Below the pieces are notes generated by a model. It searched no databases, had not been told where the DNA came from, and saw only the letters and a program-made list of their open reading frames with translations. Below, piece by piece: positions 44,661 to 55,309 of a stretch of DNA of 64,000 bases. The translations under genes and the position numbers were made by a program. The stretch's first letter is position 1. Each line of letters starts with the position of its first letter. Source of the DNA: Tipula vernalis (Eukaryota; Arthropoda; Insecta; Diptera; Tipulidae); assembly GCA_958295665.1 (NCBI GenBank), contig OY282559.1, positions 257,554,245 to 257,618,244 of the forward strand, in the 5' to 3' direction.

Positions 44661-45671
44661 GTTACTTAGGAACAAATTAGCAAATAATTCAGTTGTACCT
44701 CTGGCTAAGGATGCCCGATGACTAGGGCCAATTTTATTAGGTTATGTGGGTACCCCTTTTGGCTAGGCGTGAACACCTATCAGTACCGCCGATACCCTTT
44801 TCCAAAAAAAATTACCGCACTTGGATTTTTTTTTTACAATTTTTTTCTTTTATTACTGAACTCTTTTTTCTCTGTAAGGTCCACTTCATATTTCAATATT
44901 ATACAAATAACGTTTTTTTTATACAATATTTACTATGATATATAATTCCTTTTTTTTTATTTTAGGTTTTTTTTGTAGGTACAATTTTTCAGTTTTTTTA
45001 TTTTGCACTTTTAATAATTCCTCTTAAACTTGGTGGTATATTGTTATTTGCCACAACATATCAGAACCTTCTAGCAACCAAACCCGCAATCCCCACGCGT
45101 AAACTAACATTTATTTTTATTTTTTTCCAATATGCACAGGGATTCTTTTGGTATCCTCAATTATGTGGCCATATATCCTAGATATAATTAGGACCCGACA
45201 CACTGTTACTAGTTCACAAAAAAAATAAATATATCCAACTCGTATATGATCCCGTTTAAATCAAAAACTCAAAAGCCCTGTCAGAAAATTTGTTGCCCTA
45301 TTTATCCTAAAAAATTGTATTCCTTTTTTTTTTTTTTTCTTTCTAGAAACTACCAGACATTTTTATTTTTCCCCGGTCTACTTTCCTGAATATAATTTGG
45401 TATGAAAGCACTGTGGAACGACGTCGCATTTATGACACCGTTACACCTGTTACTGGTTCTGGTAACGGCGCGCTTATTTCCCCAGTTCCAGTAAAGTAAA
45501 CGAATTTTGGGAATTTTCAATATTGAGCCGTTCAGTGTACAAATCGATCGATTTACTCCCTAAAACAAAAAGTTGAGAAATGCGATGAAATAATGTGCAT
45601 TGTTTTTTACATTCAATGTAAATTGTATTTATTTTTTGGAATATGTCCATTTTTGTGCACTTATACCACAA
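44661..45671. other. Non-coding stretch with many T tracts
   Basis: Repeated T homopolymers (44827-44850, 44917-44925, 44950-44970, 45325-45340). No supported gene. The two plus frames at 44718-44945 overlap and are phenylalanine-rich T-tract translations. Confidence 0.5.
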
Positions 45672-45759
45672 TGTTTAATTAATTTGAATTTTAAATAACA
45701 ATTTGAGAATACTTTCTTTTTGTGGTGTTATTTATTACAACTTATTTAAAGTAAGAACA

Positions 45760-45786
45760 TGTTTCGGGTATTCTCCCTTTGTCAAC
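45760..45786 (-). ncRNA. Degenerate hammerhead-like motif in Penelope 3' region
   Basis: The minus strand reads TTGACAAAGGGAGAATACCC then GAAAC. GGG/CCC forms a stem before GAAAC, and TTGACAA replaces the CTGANGA box. The sister copy at 57946-57973 reads TTGACGA, closer to consensus. Hammerhead ribozymes are known from Penelope-like elements. Both copies lack the essential first C, so activity is doubtful. Confidence 0.45.
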
Positions 45787-45890
45787 TTTTTAAAATATTC
45801 TAATTAAAAACTTAAATTTCGCGCAATATATAATGGTATATGCCGTTGTGTGGGATTTGGTCATTTAGCAACATTGGGTTGTTTTTGTGT

Positions 45891-46490
45891 TTATACATAT
45901 ATCTCCATCTCCTCTATTCTGTCTAATTTTTCCCCTTTTGGAATTTTGTGAAGAATGGTTAAGTTATGGTGATAGCCGGTGTGTGTGTGTTTGTGTTGAG
46001 TATGTTGAGCGAAGTTAGATTTTATATTATGTTTACCAATTTCTTGTGTGTGTTCTTTGTATCTTATTTTGAAATTTCTCCCAGTTTGGCCAATATAAAA
46101 TGCACTGCAGTCGTTGCAATTTAATCTGTATACTTCTGATTCACAATCAGTTATTATATTTTTAGTTTTTGTGAGGTGTTCTATTGTGTGTTTTGTGCGG
46201 TATGCAATGTTGTATTCATGCTGCTTGAATATTTTGTGTACAAGATTTGCTGTCGTCTTGGTATAGTCCATGGTTATGTTTGTATTATTTATTTGTTCCT
46301 CTCTCGTTAGGTTGGAATAAGATCTCAATTCACGTTGTTGTGTGTATTTTCTAATCATGTTATCGATGCTATTACTTTTAAAACCATTCTGTGTGGCTAT
46401 TAGTTTAATGGTATTGGTTTCGTTTATGAAATCTATTTGGTTCATTGGAACATTATTTAAACGTTTGATCATATGGCGATAAGCAGACAT
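45891..46490 (-). pseudogene. Penelope GIY-YIG endonuclease region
   Basis: The 199-codon frame covers the linker after the MITE and the endonuclease. YRLNCNDCSAFYIGQTGRNF carries the cysteine pair followed by YIGQT (the GIY-YIG core), KIRYKEH the conserved arginine and histidine, and the conserved glutamates follow near EEMEIYV at the C-terminus. The endonuclease nicks target DNA for retrotransposition. The first methionine (46490, MSAYRHMIKRL) is internal to the original ORF. Part of the same region is repeated in plus orientation at 54940-55190. Confidence 0.9.
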
Positions 46491-46564
46491 TTTATGTTGA
46501 TGTGGATGGTTTGAAGTGTGGTGTATGGTGTGATCTGTTTGTGTGTTTTTCCTATATATCTTAA

Positions 46565-46792
46565 CACCCCTATTCCCTTAGTCGTGTCACTTGTCACTTG
46601 TACCGACAATCAAATTTTGATATTCTCTTAGTCGATCGATGCGACAATCGTCGTTTGAAGTGACGAACATTCTTTTACGTCGCATTCTCTTATATCATCA
46701 CTTCGATCGACTAAGAGAATATTAATTTAAAGTTGAAGTGACGCGACAATTATCACGTCGAATAAATTGACACGACTAAGGGAATAAGGGTA
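46565..46792. mobile_element. PIF/Harbinger-type MITE inside Penelope
   Basis: The ends are near-identical inverted repeats: ACCCCTATTCCCTTAGTCGT on the left and, reversed, ACCCTTATTCCCTTAGTCGT on the right. TAA flanks both ends (46562-46564 and 46793-46795), the 3-base target expected for PIF/Harbinger. The 228-bp interior repeats TATTCTCTTAGTCGATCG in both orientations. No coding capacity. Confidence 0.88.
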
Positions 46793-48326
46793 TAAATTCA
46801 TGTTATCTTTCTTGATTTTTATTGTTATGTCCAGAAAATTTATTTGCTGATTTGTTTCTACTTCTAAAGTGAATTTTATGTTTGGGTGTATGTTGTTGTC
46901 ATCGACATATCTATACCAATAAATGATTCTGCTTTTGATCGTATTGTTATCGTTGAAAATGTGTTGTTTTTCAAAGTGACAGATGAATATTTCAGCCAAT
47001 GTACCTGATAAGGGATTACCCATCGGTAGACCTTCTGGTTGTTTGTAATATTTGCCGTTCTGTTGGAAATAATTTTGGTTCATGGCAGTGTGTAATAAAT
47101 TTATCAGCTGTTTTACTTCAATTAGGTCAATATTGTTTTTTTATTAATAACTGTTCAGTGATGAGTAGAGTTTCGTTTACGGGTGTATTGCCATACATAT
47201 TAGTAATGTCGAATGGGACAAACTTTCCGCTGTGTGGTATAATGGCATTTTTAATTTTATTGATTAGTTCAGCGGTGTTTTTGATAGCAGAAGAGTCTTC
47301 GTGTTTAAATTTTTCTGTTAAATATTTATTTAAATGTTTAGACAATTTATATGAAGGTGCAGTTGTGTAGTTAACAATAGGTCTCATTGGATTTCCTTCC
47401 TTGTGTATTTTCGGTAAACCTTTAATGATATCTGGATTTTATGTCAATGATTTTACTGTTTCGATTAATTGAATTATTTACTTCGTTTTTGTATGTTTCA
47501 GTGGGATCAATTGGTAGTTCTACTATGTTATTATCATGAATGTATTGGTCTATTTTCCGGTTGTATTCGCCGATTGGCACTATTACCATAGTATTACCTT
47601 TATCTGCTTTTGTGATGATTGCGTGATTTTCGGAGATTTTATTTTTTATAGTTTTGATTATTTTATTATCTTTAATGAGGTGCTTATTAGTTGGTTTTGG
47701 TGTTTGATTTTTAAGCTGTTGTACGATCATTATCCCGATGTTGCATTTCTGTTTTTACTATTGCATTCTCAATTTCCAAAAGTTGTCTTTTTTCTTCGTT
47801 TTTGTTTTGTATGGGTGTGATATTATATTTTAGCCCTTTATTTAATAGTGTTGTTTCTTCTTCTGTAAATTTAATAGCTGTGCCTGTGTCATTTTTGTTT
47901 CTCTGATAAAATTGATGTGCTGTGGTGGTTATGTTTGGTGGTGTATTTTGTTAGTTAATTATTTTGCTAGTTATTGTTCTCCTTTTTGTTTTCATGTGTA
48001 GGTCAGTATGTTGTTGTGTAGTATGTATTACTTGTTCGTAATCAATTTTGTGGAGTATTTTCGAGAGATGTAGTTGAGTATTATATATTTGTAATGTTAA
48101 TTTATTGATTTTGGTATATAGTTGTTGTATATCGAGGTAGGTATATAGTTGTTGTTTCCGCTGTTTTCTTTACATGTTGTGCAATTGGTGTTTTGGTTCT
48201 GATTTTCACATTTATATATGCCGGTGTTAACTTGAATCTGTAGCAGGTTCTATTGAAATCCAAATTTATGCGATTTCTTTTTATTTTGTGATTTAAACAA
48301 AAAATATTTACATATAGAAATGACAC
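46727..48326 (-). pseudogene. Penelope N-terminal and reverse transcriptase regions
   Basis: Frames 48102-48326, 47422-47730, 47127-47387 and 46727-47083 line up as one broken ORF. The first contains CYRFKLTPAYINVKI, typical near the start of Penelope proteins. The second has NHAIITKADKGNTMVIVP and the third KFVPFDITNMYGNTP with the first catalytic aspartate. The fourth has LPMGNPLSGTLAEIFI and RYVDDNN with the catalytic YVDD. Penelope RT resembles telomerase RT. The motifs are preserved although the frame is not. The last frame runs into the MITE at 46792, giving a false C-terminus. Confidence 0.88.
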
Positions 48327-48467
48327 CGGGCAATTTCGCCGCTACGAGGTTGGTATGTCGCTGCAAGCGCGATTTTTGGTTTGTTACTTTACTACTTTTT
48401 TTACAAAAAAAATGGGCGTGTGTTTACGCACTGTTGTTTATTTATTTTCTATTTTGCTTATTGTTAT

Positions 48468-48505
48468 ACCAAAGAGAATACACATCGATGTGTATTCTCT
48501 TTGGT
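48468..48505. other. 38-bp perfect palindrome near the P-like element end
   Basis: The sequence reads identically on both strands around the centre ATCGAT (48484-48489). Each 19-base arm contains CCAAAGAGAATACACATC or its complement. No loop is needed, so it can form a cruciform or a long hairpin. Confidence 0.97.
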
Positions 48506-48610
48506 TATACACTAAATACCGTAATTCATTTTTTTCAATTCATTCAATACAAAGTGAAAAAAGGATAAATTCGTTTTTGTTTATGGATTTGTAATTAGTT
48601 GCATGTTAAT

Positions 48611-50132
48611 TTAAATATGGTTTACATTATCAAATTTTCTTAATTTTCTTTTTTTATTTTTCGCCGAAGCATTTATAATTTTGAGTTTTGCACGAATGAG
48701 CACTCGCATTGTATGGATAATCAAATGATTCGTGTGTTCCAAAATTTCACAAAGTGTTTTATCTTCCTTTTCACATAAATTAAATAATTTTTTTAACACG
48801 TTGTGTTCGAAACAAAATTTATCAAAATTATTCTCGAAACAGTTGATGATGTTTTGAATTATAACAACAAATGCCGTTGTTGGAACTAATAAACCCCCAT
48901 TTACAGTATTTGTGAACTGGCGATATTTTATTAGCCTTTCTGATTTGACGTAATTATTATCCAAATTTTCCTTGCACAGAAAAGATTTGCAATCACTACA
49001 GTTGTGTATTCTTGATACGGCATGTGCAACGTATCCTGCAAAATAAGTTGTTGGCATATCGTTTACAGTTGGATCCATTCTATGTTCGTCAACAACAGTA
49101 TCTTCGGCTTCTGCATCAGAATCATCAAACTCGCATTTTAATATATAAAAAGAGAAGAATGCATAGTTAATTTAGTAATGTAGTTGTTTTAATAGCATTT
49201 AATTAATTCTTACATGTTAAACTTGGCATGAGTTCGTTCGGAATTGCTTCATGTGGATTGGATTCATCGTTCAAACTGGAATCAGTGCCATCTGGATTCG
49301 AGAAGTCTGTAATTGTTGCAAAATAACTGAACAATCCGAAATTTCACAGGATGTAGTATTTGGAGCCATTATGTTGTAAAAACACATTTGCTTCAAGTTT
49401 TTATGAAGCCGAAATAAAGAAGGATTTTTCTCGTAAGATCCTCGATTACTTCTTACAATAGAAATTGTGTTTTCTAAACAGTCCGAATTTAGATGAGATG
49501 TAATGAGATATTGTTGCATTTCTACTTTTATGGCATCCCATAACTGAAGGGTCCCATTAATCGTTTGGCATAAACCACTAAAGCAATATACATGCCCCCT
49601 TTTCCTCTCTTCCATTTGCCTATCCATTCTAATGATTCTTTTAGGTTCGTTTCTACATCCGTTTGGTGAATCGACAAAGCACATATTTTGTCTGGATTTT
49701 TTGAATACTTGTTTGTACTATTCATATTATCAAATAGTTTGTTTATTTTGAAAATAAAATTAGCAGTACTCAAAGCAACCCATTTTTCCTCTTCGTTGAA
49801 CAAATTTGTTGACGCAGCTGCAAAAATTGCCGTTGAAACATGGTGGCTAAATACTTGAGTTGCCAATTTGACCCTCATTTTTTGAAAAGTGTCAGGTTTT
49901 GCATCGAACGAATCACTCGATTTTCCGTCAACTTATGCATCGAACGAATCACTCGATTTTCGGCATAAAATAATTTCTGTAGTATTGACCAAGAAACGAC
50001 TTCATCATCAATAAAAAGGTTAGACACTAACAAATTATTTCGTACACTCTTGAATAGATGTACAACATCGTAAAAACAAAAAAGTGTATGTTCCATAATT
50101 TTAAAAGAAGGTTGCTTTGTTGTAACTCCCAA
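48611..50132 (-). pseudogene. P-like transposase, C-terminal regions in broken frames
   Basis: Frames 49875-50132 (FYDVVHLFKSVRNNLLVSN), 49528-49878 (HVSTAIFAAASTNL), 49271-49684 (HLNSDCLENTISIVRSNRGS, the likely site of the last catalytic glutamate) and 48611-49078 (YFAGYVAHAVSRIHNCSDCK) follow the order of the P transposase. A 24-base phrase is duplicated 36 bases apart at 49901-49960, adding about 12 residues (ENRVIRSM twice). At least three frame changes make an active product unlikely, although some may be introns. Confidence 0.82.
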
Positions 50133-50135
50133 TCG

Positions 50136-50855
50136 ATTGTATGCAGTTCTGTTTGCAGCGCCTTGATCACTTACAATCGCAACAACTTCAATACCTTGTT
50201 GAATTAATATTTTAGTCGTCGAAGTAATAATTTCCGCCAGCGAAACACCGCTGACATTTCCAGAGTAGTAGCCAATAATCTAACTAAAATAAGCAATCAA
50301 GAGATTTTTTTTTATTAATGATTTCGAAACAAAAAATAATTTCAGACTCACCTGTTTCCATGATTTATTTAAACCACGAATCATAAAAAGAAGAGAATGG
50401 TTAGCAAAAGATTTAGATCGTCCAAACTCTCCTAAATCTTCAAATCCATACACTTTATCTTCCTTAGAATTATATTCAAGCTCATTTGTAATGCTCTTCT
50501 TGTTAAACACCAAAATGTACTTTTTATTAATTTCGGGCATTTCACTTAATTTATGTTTTAACATATGTAAAATATCATATGAAATTCCCGTTCCAAACTT
50601 CATTACTTCATACCAACGGATAATTGTTCGTAAAGAAAGCATTGCAAAACCTTCTTTTTGCAAATACCTATAAAATGATGGGGACTTATAATGAAACTTT
50701 AAAAATAAGTCCTTTTCATCTGTGATCCATTTAGTATTTTTTGTGTGAAGCAGTTGACTTTTCACAAAAGTCGCGACACTTTTGGTTTTGTTTTCTGCCA
50801 TAATTATTGAAGGTTTATCAGAGACCATTATTTTTTTAGGTAAAAATTCATTCAA
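50136..50855 (-). pseudogene. P-like transposase, first half of the catalytic domain
   Basis: The frame 50280-50855 carries SLRTIIRWYEVMKFGTGISY, ILVFNKKSITNELEYNSKED and LLFMIRGLNKSWKQ, matching the order seen in P transposase around its first catalytic aspartate (normally hydrophobic-F-D-E-x-S-I). Here that position is asparagine (F-N-K-K-S-I). After a probable short intron, 50145-50200 reads EVVAIVSDQGAANRTAYNRL, which keeps the second aspartate. Loss of the first acidic residue would abolish catalysis. Aligned from memory of the P family, so the exact residue should be confirmed. Confidence 0.75.
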
Positions 50856-50933
50856 ATCTCCTATTTTTGCAGCGCTTTGATTTTGAACATTAAATTTGAT
50901 CTGTTTGGAAACAGTAGGTTCATTATCTTTGTT

Positions 50934-51206
50934 TTACATAGAATATTCATGATCAATTTCACTTTCAAAATATAAATTCAGAATTGCATTTATAGATAGG
51001 CGTGATCTAAACGAGCCACAGTTTAAAAATCTTGGCTCAAAATGATCAGCACATATATAAATTGGATCGCTTGAAATAAGTTTCGGTGAATAGCTATTTT
51101 TAGAGATTAACAGCCAAATATCGCGGCGATTATCATTTGGCAAAGCAAATCTAGGAACACCATAACTTTTTTTGTTTTTACAATTTATATAATCACAAAA
51201 AACCAT
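50934..51206 (-). CDS. THAP zinc-finger exon of the P-like transposase
   Basis: The 90-codon frame starts with the ATG at 51206 and shows the C2CH THAP signature: C4 and C9 (MVFCDYINC), proline 18, tryptophan 31, C52 and H55 (YICADHF), followed by LSINAI in place of the usual AVPTL box. In the P element and related host proteins the THAP finger binds the transposon ends or promoters. It ends in a TAA at 50934, after which the transposase continues in another frame (50855 down). The domain itself is intact. The stop suggests an intron or a break. Confidence 0.88.
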   Translation of the reverse strand: MVFCDYINCKNKKSYGVPRFALPNDNRRDIWLLISKNSYSPKLISSDPIYICADHFEPRFLNCGSFRSRLSINAILNLYFESEIDHEYSM

Positions 51207-51230
51207 TTTATAACATGTATTATTTTATGT

Positions 51231-51691
51231 TAACTAAATTTGTTTGTAGTTATCACTAATTATCACATCAATTTTAATTTTCAGAAATTCACTTAAACAC
51301 TCAACTGAAATTAAGATGCCACTTGTTTACCCAAAAGAAATTACCGGTTTTACTGAAAAATCAAGCTATTTATACCCCGAAATCACAGAAAAACATCAAG
51401 CAGTAAAATATAATTTCAAATGTCAAGTTACTGTTTATAAATACATTCCGTATACTTTACGGTGACCATATAGCCCGCATTTTATAGGACTCACCCACAT
51501 ATCAAGACCCTGTCCTCCAGACATTTCTTCCCTTAAAAAGAACTAGCAAAAAAAAAATAATAGCCCGCATGTCCCGCATTTGTAAAAAATTAATCTAAAA
51601 AAATCAAAGTTTTGTCAAAAGAAAACGAGGATTTGCCTCGCTTTTTGCTACATTATTCTTTGAAACCCGAAACAATAAAGGAACCAACATA
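51231..51691. other. Non-coding flank between P-like and mariner elements
   Basis: No gene. The 5' end and promoter of the P-like element should lie in 51231-51480, but no TATA box or inverted repeat was identified. Phrases TAGCCCGCAT repeat near 51473 and 51563. Confidence 0.45.
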
Positions 51692-52313
51692 AAGGGTGTT
51701 CAAATTAGAGGTATCTTTTTAAATTTTAAATAAAAGATATAAATTGTGTGAAATCTTTATTTATTTTTATTGGAAATTAAAGTACATTGGTTCCGGTTAA
51801 TAATGAAAAAAAATGTCGTTCAAGTGACCTCTTCTGCTAGCTTGGCAGGCTCTTGCCAATCAATCTGCAATCTTTTACTAAAATTTTGAATAATTTTTTC
51901 GCATAATGATGGTTCAATTAGTGATATTTGCTCGATGATGTTGTCTTGAGGTGTTGAACAGCTTGAAGACTATCCGCATAACCAACTTCTCTTTCAAAAG
52001 ATCTATTGATTCCGTTCCTGTGTGGTATGTTGCACCTTCCTGTTCAAACAACATATTCTGCACATCAATATCTTCCAATTGATTCCACAAAAAGTTTCTA
52101 ATCATCCCTCGATATCAAGCTCCATTTACAGTAATTGAATTGAATTATTGGAAAAATATGGGCCAATTACCACCACCACACCAAAATCCCAATTCCAATG
52201 TTAACCAACAGGAATGTTTGTACTTGTCATTTGTCAAATATCATATGGTACTCTAGTACCAAAAGTATAAATGGCGGAATATTTGAAAAAATACCTCAAA
52301 TTTGAACATCCTT
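51692..52313 (-). mobile_element. Internally deleted Tc1/mariner element
   Basis: Terminal inverted repeats AAGGGTGTTCAAATTAGAGG and, reversed from the right, AAGGATGTTCAAATTTGAGG, each continuing into TAT.TTTTT, are flanked by TA (51690-51691 and 52314-52315). The minus strand keeps part of the transposase at 51914-52105: FLWNQLEDIDVQNMLFEQEG followed by ATYHT. This is the segment around the second catalytic residue (F-Q-Q-D-G-A in active relatives), with the aspartate changed to glutamate. About half of a normal element is missing. Confidence 0.9.
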
Positions 52314-52324
52314 TACATATTTGA

Positions 52325-52840
52325 ATACTGTTAAAGTTAGCCGAAAATTGCCAGCCGAAAGTAAAAAATTAAGTCGTAAATAGTCGACAGTGTTTAGCCG
52401 AAAATTACTATGGATGCATGGATAGCATTGAAGATTTTTGCCAATATTCTTAAGTGACAAAACCTGCCTCCTCGTGGAAAATTATGGAAAACTCGCGAAA
52501 CCCAAAAAAATATTTAGATTTGATATAAAATCAGCGTCTAGAGTGTTATGTCAACAGCTATCGCAAGAAAAAAAGTTCAATAAAAATTTCCTACGAGAAT
52601 TCGATTTTCCAAAAAATCATTAGAAACTTTGCATAAAATTAGCCTCTAGAGTATGGCGTCTGGAGATGCATTACATTGATGTGACTTGTCAATAGCTATT
52701 GCAGAAAAAAATGTAGTTCAAATTTCTCGCGGGATATCTGGGAAAATTCGATTTTCCAAAAATCATTAGAAACTTTCTATAAAATCAGCTTGGTGTTATA
52801 TATTGAGATGAATATGTGATTTGTAAATCGAAAGCAACAG
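52325..52840. mobile_element. Partial copy of the MULE-like foldback family
   Basis: It starts ATACTGTTAAAGTTAGCCGA with CCAGCCGAAAGTAAAAA, the terminus seen at 37406-38308, ten bases after the mariner end. It continues with the internal phrases TCAACAGCTATCGCA, CATTGATGTGACTTGTCAAT and TCTAGAGT. No second terminus or target duplication, so it is truncated on the right. Confidence 0.8.
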
Positions 52841-52864
52841 TCAAAAACACATGTTAAATCGCAG

Positions 52865-53175
52865 CTGCATGGTGGCCAATTGACAACTCCATTACGTGCC
52901 GTTCTGTTGAAACCAAATGTCATGTGTGTCTTCCTATTGAGTTTTAGGTACCAAAAACTCGTTTATCATGGCTCGGTAACGCTCCCCATAGAGCACAATG
53001 GCGAGTTGAAATTGATAGATGCTCAGACACATTCTCAGCAACAGCTGCAATGGTCTTGGCTGTACGCGCTGTTAATGCAAGTGCACTTGTTGGTTTATCC
53101 AATAACAATCAAGTTTCACGAACTCGCTTTACAAATTAATAAACAAATTGCCTTGCAGGCATTTCATATCTACTG
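52865..53175 (-). pseudogene. mariner transposase fragment, internally deleted
   Basis: On the minus strand the HTH region reads LTARTAKTIAAVAENVSEHL (about 53090-53020), then after a deletion YGERYRAMINEFLVPKT and DIWFQQNGT (about 52975-52890), where active mariners have W-F-Q-Q-D-G-A. The second catalytic aspartate is changed to asparagine. The plus-strand 98-codon frame covering the same bases is only a shadow. Probably related to the neighbouring element at 51692-52313. Confidence 0.75.
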
Positions 53176-53518
53176 AATTTTCCACGTAAATTTCTTACAG
53201 TTTGGTGAGTCTTCACCACTTTGAAAGTTAGTTTTCAATATTTCCCAATTTTGTTCAAGCGTAATTTTCTGTCTTAACACGAAGAAGAAAGTGTCGCACT
53301 CGAAATAACCGATACTTGAAATTGCAAACGCTAGATTGACCATCATCTTATATTTTCCCTAGTTAATAATTTATGGGCAGGTGAAAAAACCCAAATTCAA
53401 ATAGAAACCGCGTTAAAGCAATATTATTGGTTAGAGGAAAGCACGAAACGTGTGAAAAAATTTACGAAGACATTTCGAAAAATAATGATTTACAAATTAC
53501 GATATGTTCTTAAGCGAG
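53176..53518. other. Non-coding stretch
   Basis: No gene or element end seen. Confidence 0.4.
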
Positions 53519-54499
53519 AACCATAGTTAGAATAAGAAAAATAAAAAAAATAACGTAAGAGAGCGAGAAAGGGGATTTATGTGTATTCGACCATACTTAA
53601 AATAAGAAACTTAAAATTTTTTTGGAGGGGAAATGAAAACTTCAGCTGTCATTTAAAAAACTTAAAAGGAGCGAAATTTTTCGTGTAAACTTAAGAAACT
53701 TAAAAAAGGTTGCACAAATTTTTAACGCGGGAAATAAAAAACTAGTCTGTAAATAGAAATTATAACATTTTCATTAATTATTAATAAATAAATTAAAACG
53801 AGAGTCTTTGAACATTAAATTAGACTATAATAATTGAGTATTTCAAATGTATATACATTTAAAACATCAAACAAAACCTGAAACATAACCTAAAAATATT
53901 TAATTGAGATATTACATTTTTTAAAAACAAAAAACGTTGCATAGTGCTTCTGTATCACTAATTAGAAACAGTTAATGTAAATTAATTAATTTTTTATGAT
54001 ATAAATGAATTTAATATGATTTTTCAGCTTATAAAATTTGAAAAAAGTTGCACAACTTTTTACTGTAGAAAGTAAACAACTGGTTTGGTAAAAATTATAA
54101 CATTTTGATTAATTATTAATAAATAAATCAGAACGGGAATATTTGAGCATTAAATTAGACAATAAATAATTGAGCAATTTCATTGTACATACATTTAAAA
54201 CACAAACAAAAATTGAAACATAACCTAAAAAAATTAAATTGAGATATACAATTTTTTTAAAACAAAAAATATTGTATAGTGTTTCTGAATCACTAATTAG
54301 AACTAGTAAATGTAAATTAATAATTTTTTACGATATAAATGAATTTAGTATAATTTTTCCTAAAATAACTGAAAAATCAAACAAAATTATTTCGCTTTGA
54401 ACTTAAAAATTTTTAAGTTATCTATGGTCGAAATGTCAAAGTGAAATAAGAAAAGCTCAAATTCTTATTTTTTTTATTTTTCTTATTCCAAGTATGGTT
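53519..54499. mobile_element. ~1-kb foldback-like element with internal tandem duplication
   Basis: The ends are inverted: left ACCATAGTTAGAATAAGAAA and, reversed from the right, ACCATACTTGGAATAAGAAA, both continuing into an A-rich AATAAAAAAAATAA. A second inner copy of ACCATACTTAAAATAAGAAA lies at 53590 and its inverted partner near 54400-54430. The interior is a two-copy tandem repeat with a period of about 337 bp (53701-54033 and 54038-54355) sharing GTTGCACAA, AATTATAACATTTT and TATCACTAATTAGAA. No ORF. Target duplication not found. Confidence 0.72.
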
Positions 54500-54928
54500 A
54501 CACCTTTATCCAAAAACAAGAAAATTCAAAATCCCAAATAAATTTTTATTTTTTCATTATCTCAATTCAACGAAATATGAACACACACCACTTTCAAAAT
54601 ATCCGACATAATACCAAAAAATATTTACATACATCTGTTTACCTAATTTTAATACAGAACCAACAACAAATCTATTGTCGATCGTTTTATGTTTTCGTTT
54701 CATTGGATTTGTTGTTGGTTTTTTATTATTATCATGCGAAAAAAAAGGACGGTAAACAATTTTTAGAATGAAAATATATTTTTGAACACAATAACCAAAG
54801 ACCCAATCCATTTGAGATTTTTAGTACTATTTTTAGACACTTCAGCTGGTATGGCGCTTTGAAATTTGCGGTGTCATACTCTCTATCTGTTTACTCAATG
54901 ATTTAAAGTATAATATTTTAGCACTATT
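54500..54928. other. Non-coding stretch
   Basis: No supported gene. The opposite-strand frames at 54557-54811 and 54577-54771 overlap each other and have no motif. Confidence 0.4.
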
Positions 54929-55190
54929 TTGGTTGGTTCACCATATATATTCAGGCAGCATGAATACAACATTGCATACCGCACAAAACACACAATAGAA
55001 CACCTCACAAAAACTAAAAATACAATAACTGATTGTGAATCAGGAGTATACAGATTTAATTGCAACGACTGCAGTGCATTTTATATTGGCCAAACTGGGA
55101 GAAATTTCAAAATAAGATACAAAGAACACACACAAAAAATTGGTAAACGTAATATAAAATCTCTCTTCGCTCAACATTTAACTCAAGAAG
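54929..55190 (+). mobile_element. Penelope 3' fragment, upstream half of a split copy
   Basis: The plus strand encodes FRQHEYNIAYRTKHTIEHLT and FNCNDCSAFYIGQTGRNFKI, almost identical to the endonuclease of the 45.7-48.3-kb Penelope. Similarity stops near 55180 after SLFAQHLTQ. The remaining 3' part of the same region (ILHKIPK then EEMEIY) appears at 57775, in the same orientation. The intervening 2.6 kb therefore looks like an insertion into, or rearrangement within, one Penelope copy. The 5' end is truncated at about 54950. Confidence 0.85.
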
Positions 55191-55309
55191 ATTTTGAGCA
55201 CGCAGATACCCTAATACATTTAATACCTTATACTTGAAAGTGTTGGTGCGAAAATAGAATAAAAATACTTTCAATTAACCAATCCCAATTAGTTTTTTTT
55301 ATTATTACC

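Larger units (their letters stand above)
45672..48320 (-). mobile_element. Penelope element, nearly full-length but frameshifted
   Basis: The minus strand carries the Penelope ORF in order: N-terminal region (48326-47422), RT (47387-46727) and GIY-YIG endonuclease (46490-45891), then a 3' untranslated tail that ends at about 45672. The tail sequence is shared with 57775-58078. A PIF/Harbinger MITE (46565-46792) interrupts the RT-endonuclease linker. Four or five frame breaks. Penelope elements use RT plus GIY-YIG endonuclease rather than integrase or APE. The left limit of the P-like element lies close to 48320-48470, but the junction is not sharp. Confidence 0.92.
48450..51230 (-). mobile_element. 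P-superfamily DNA transposon with THAP domain, decayed
   Basis: Minus-strand frames give a P-type transposase in order: THAP DNA-binding domain (50934-51206), leucine-rich/coiled region and first part of the RNase H-like domain (50280-50855), SDQG segment (about 50150-50200), and insertion and C-terminal parts (50132 down to 48611). Some frame changes may be introns (for example donor-like GTGAGT after NKSWKQ near 50352). I could not find the 31-bp-type terminal inverted repeats, so the outer limits are approximate. A 38-bp palindrome sits near the 3' end. Confidence 0.88.

Noticed and set aside
45474..45671. 65-codon minus ORF downstream of Penelope
   Set aside because: It lies beyond the shared 3' end of Penelope and has no recognisable motif.
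52880..53176. 98-codon plus-strand ORF
   Set aside because: The opposite strand encodes mariner transposase pieces (WFQQNGT and a HTH segment); the plus frame is its shadow.
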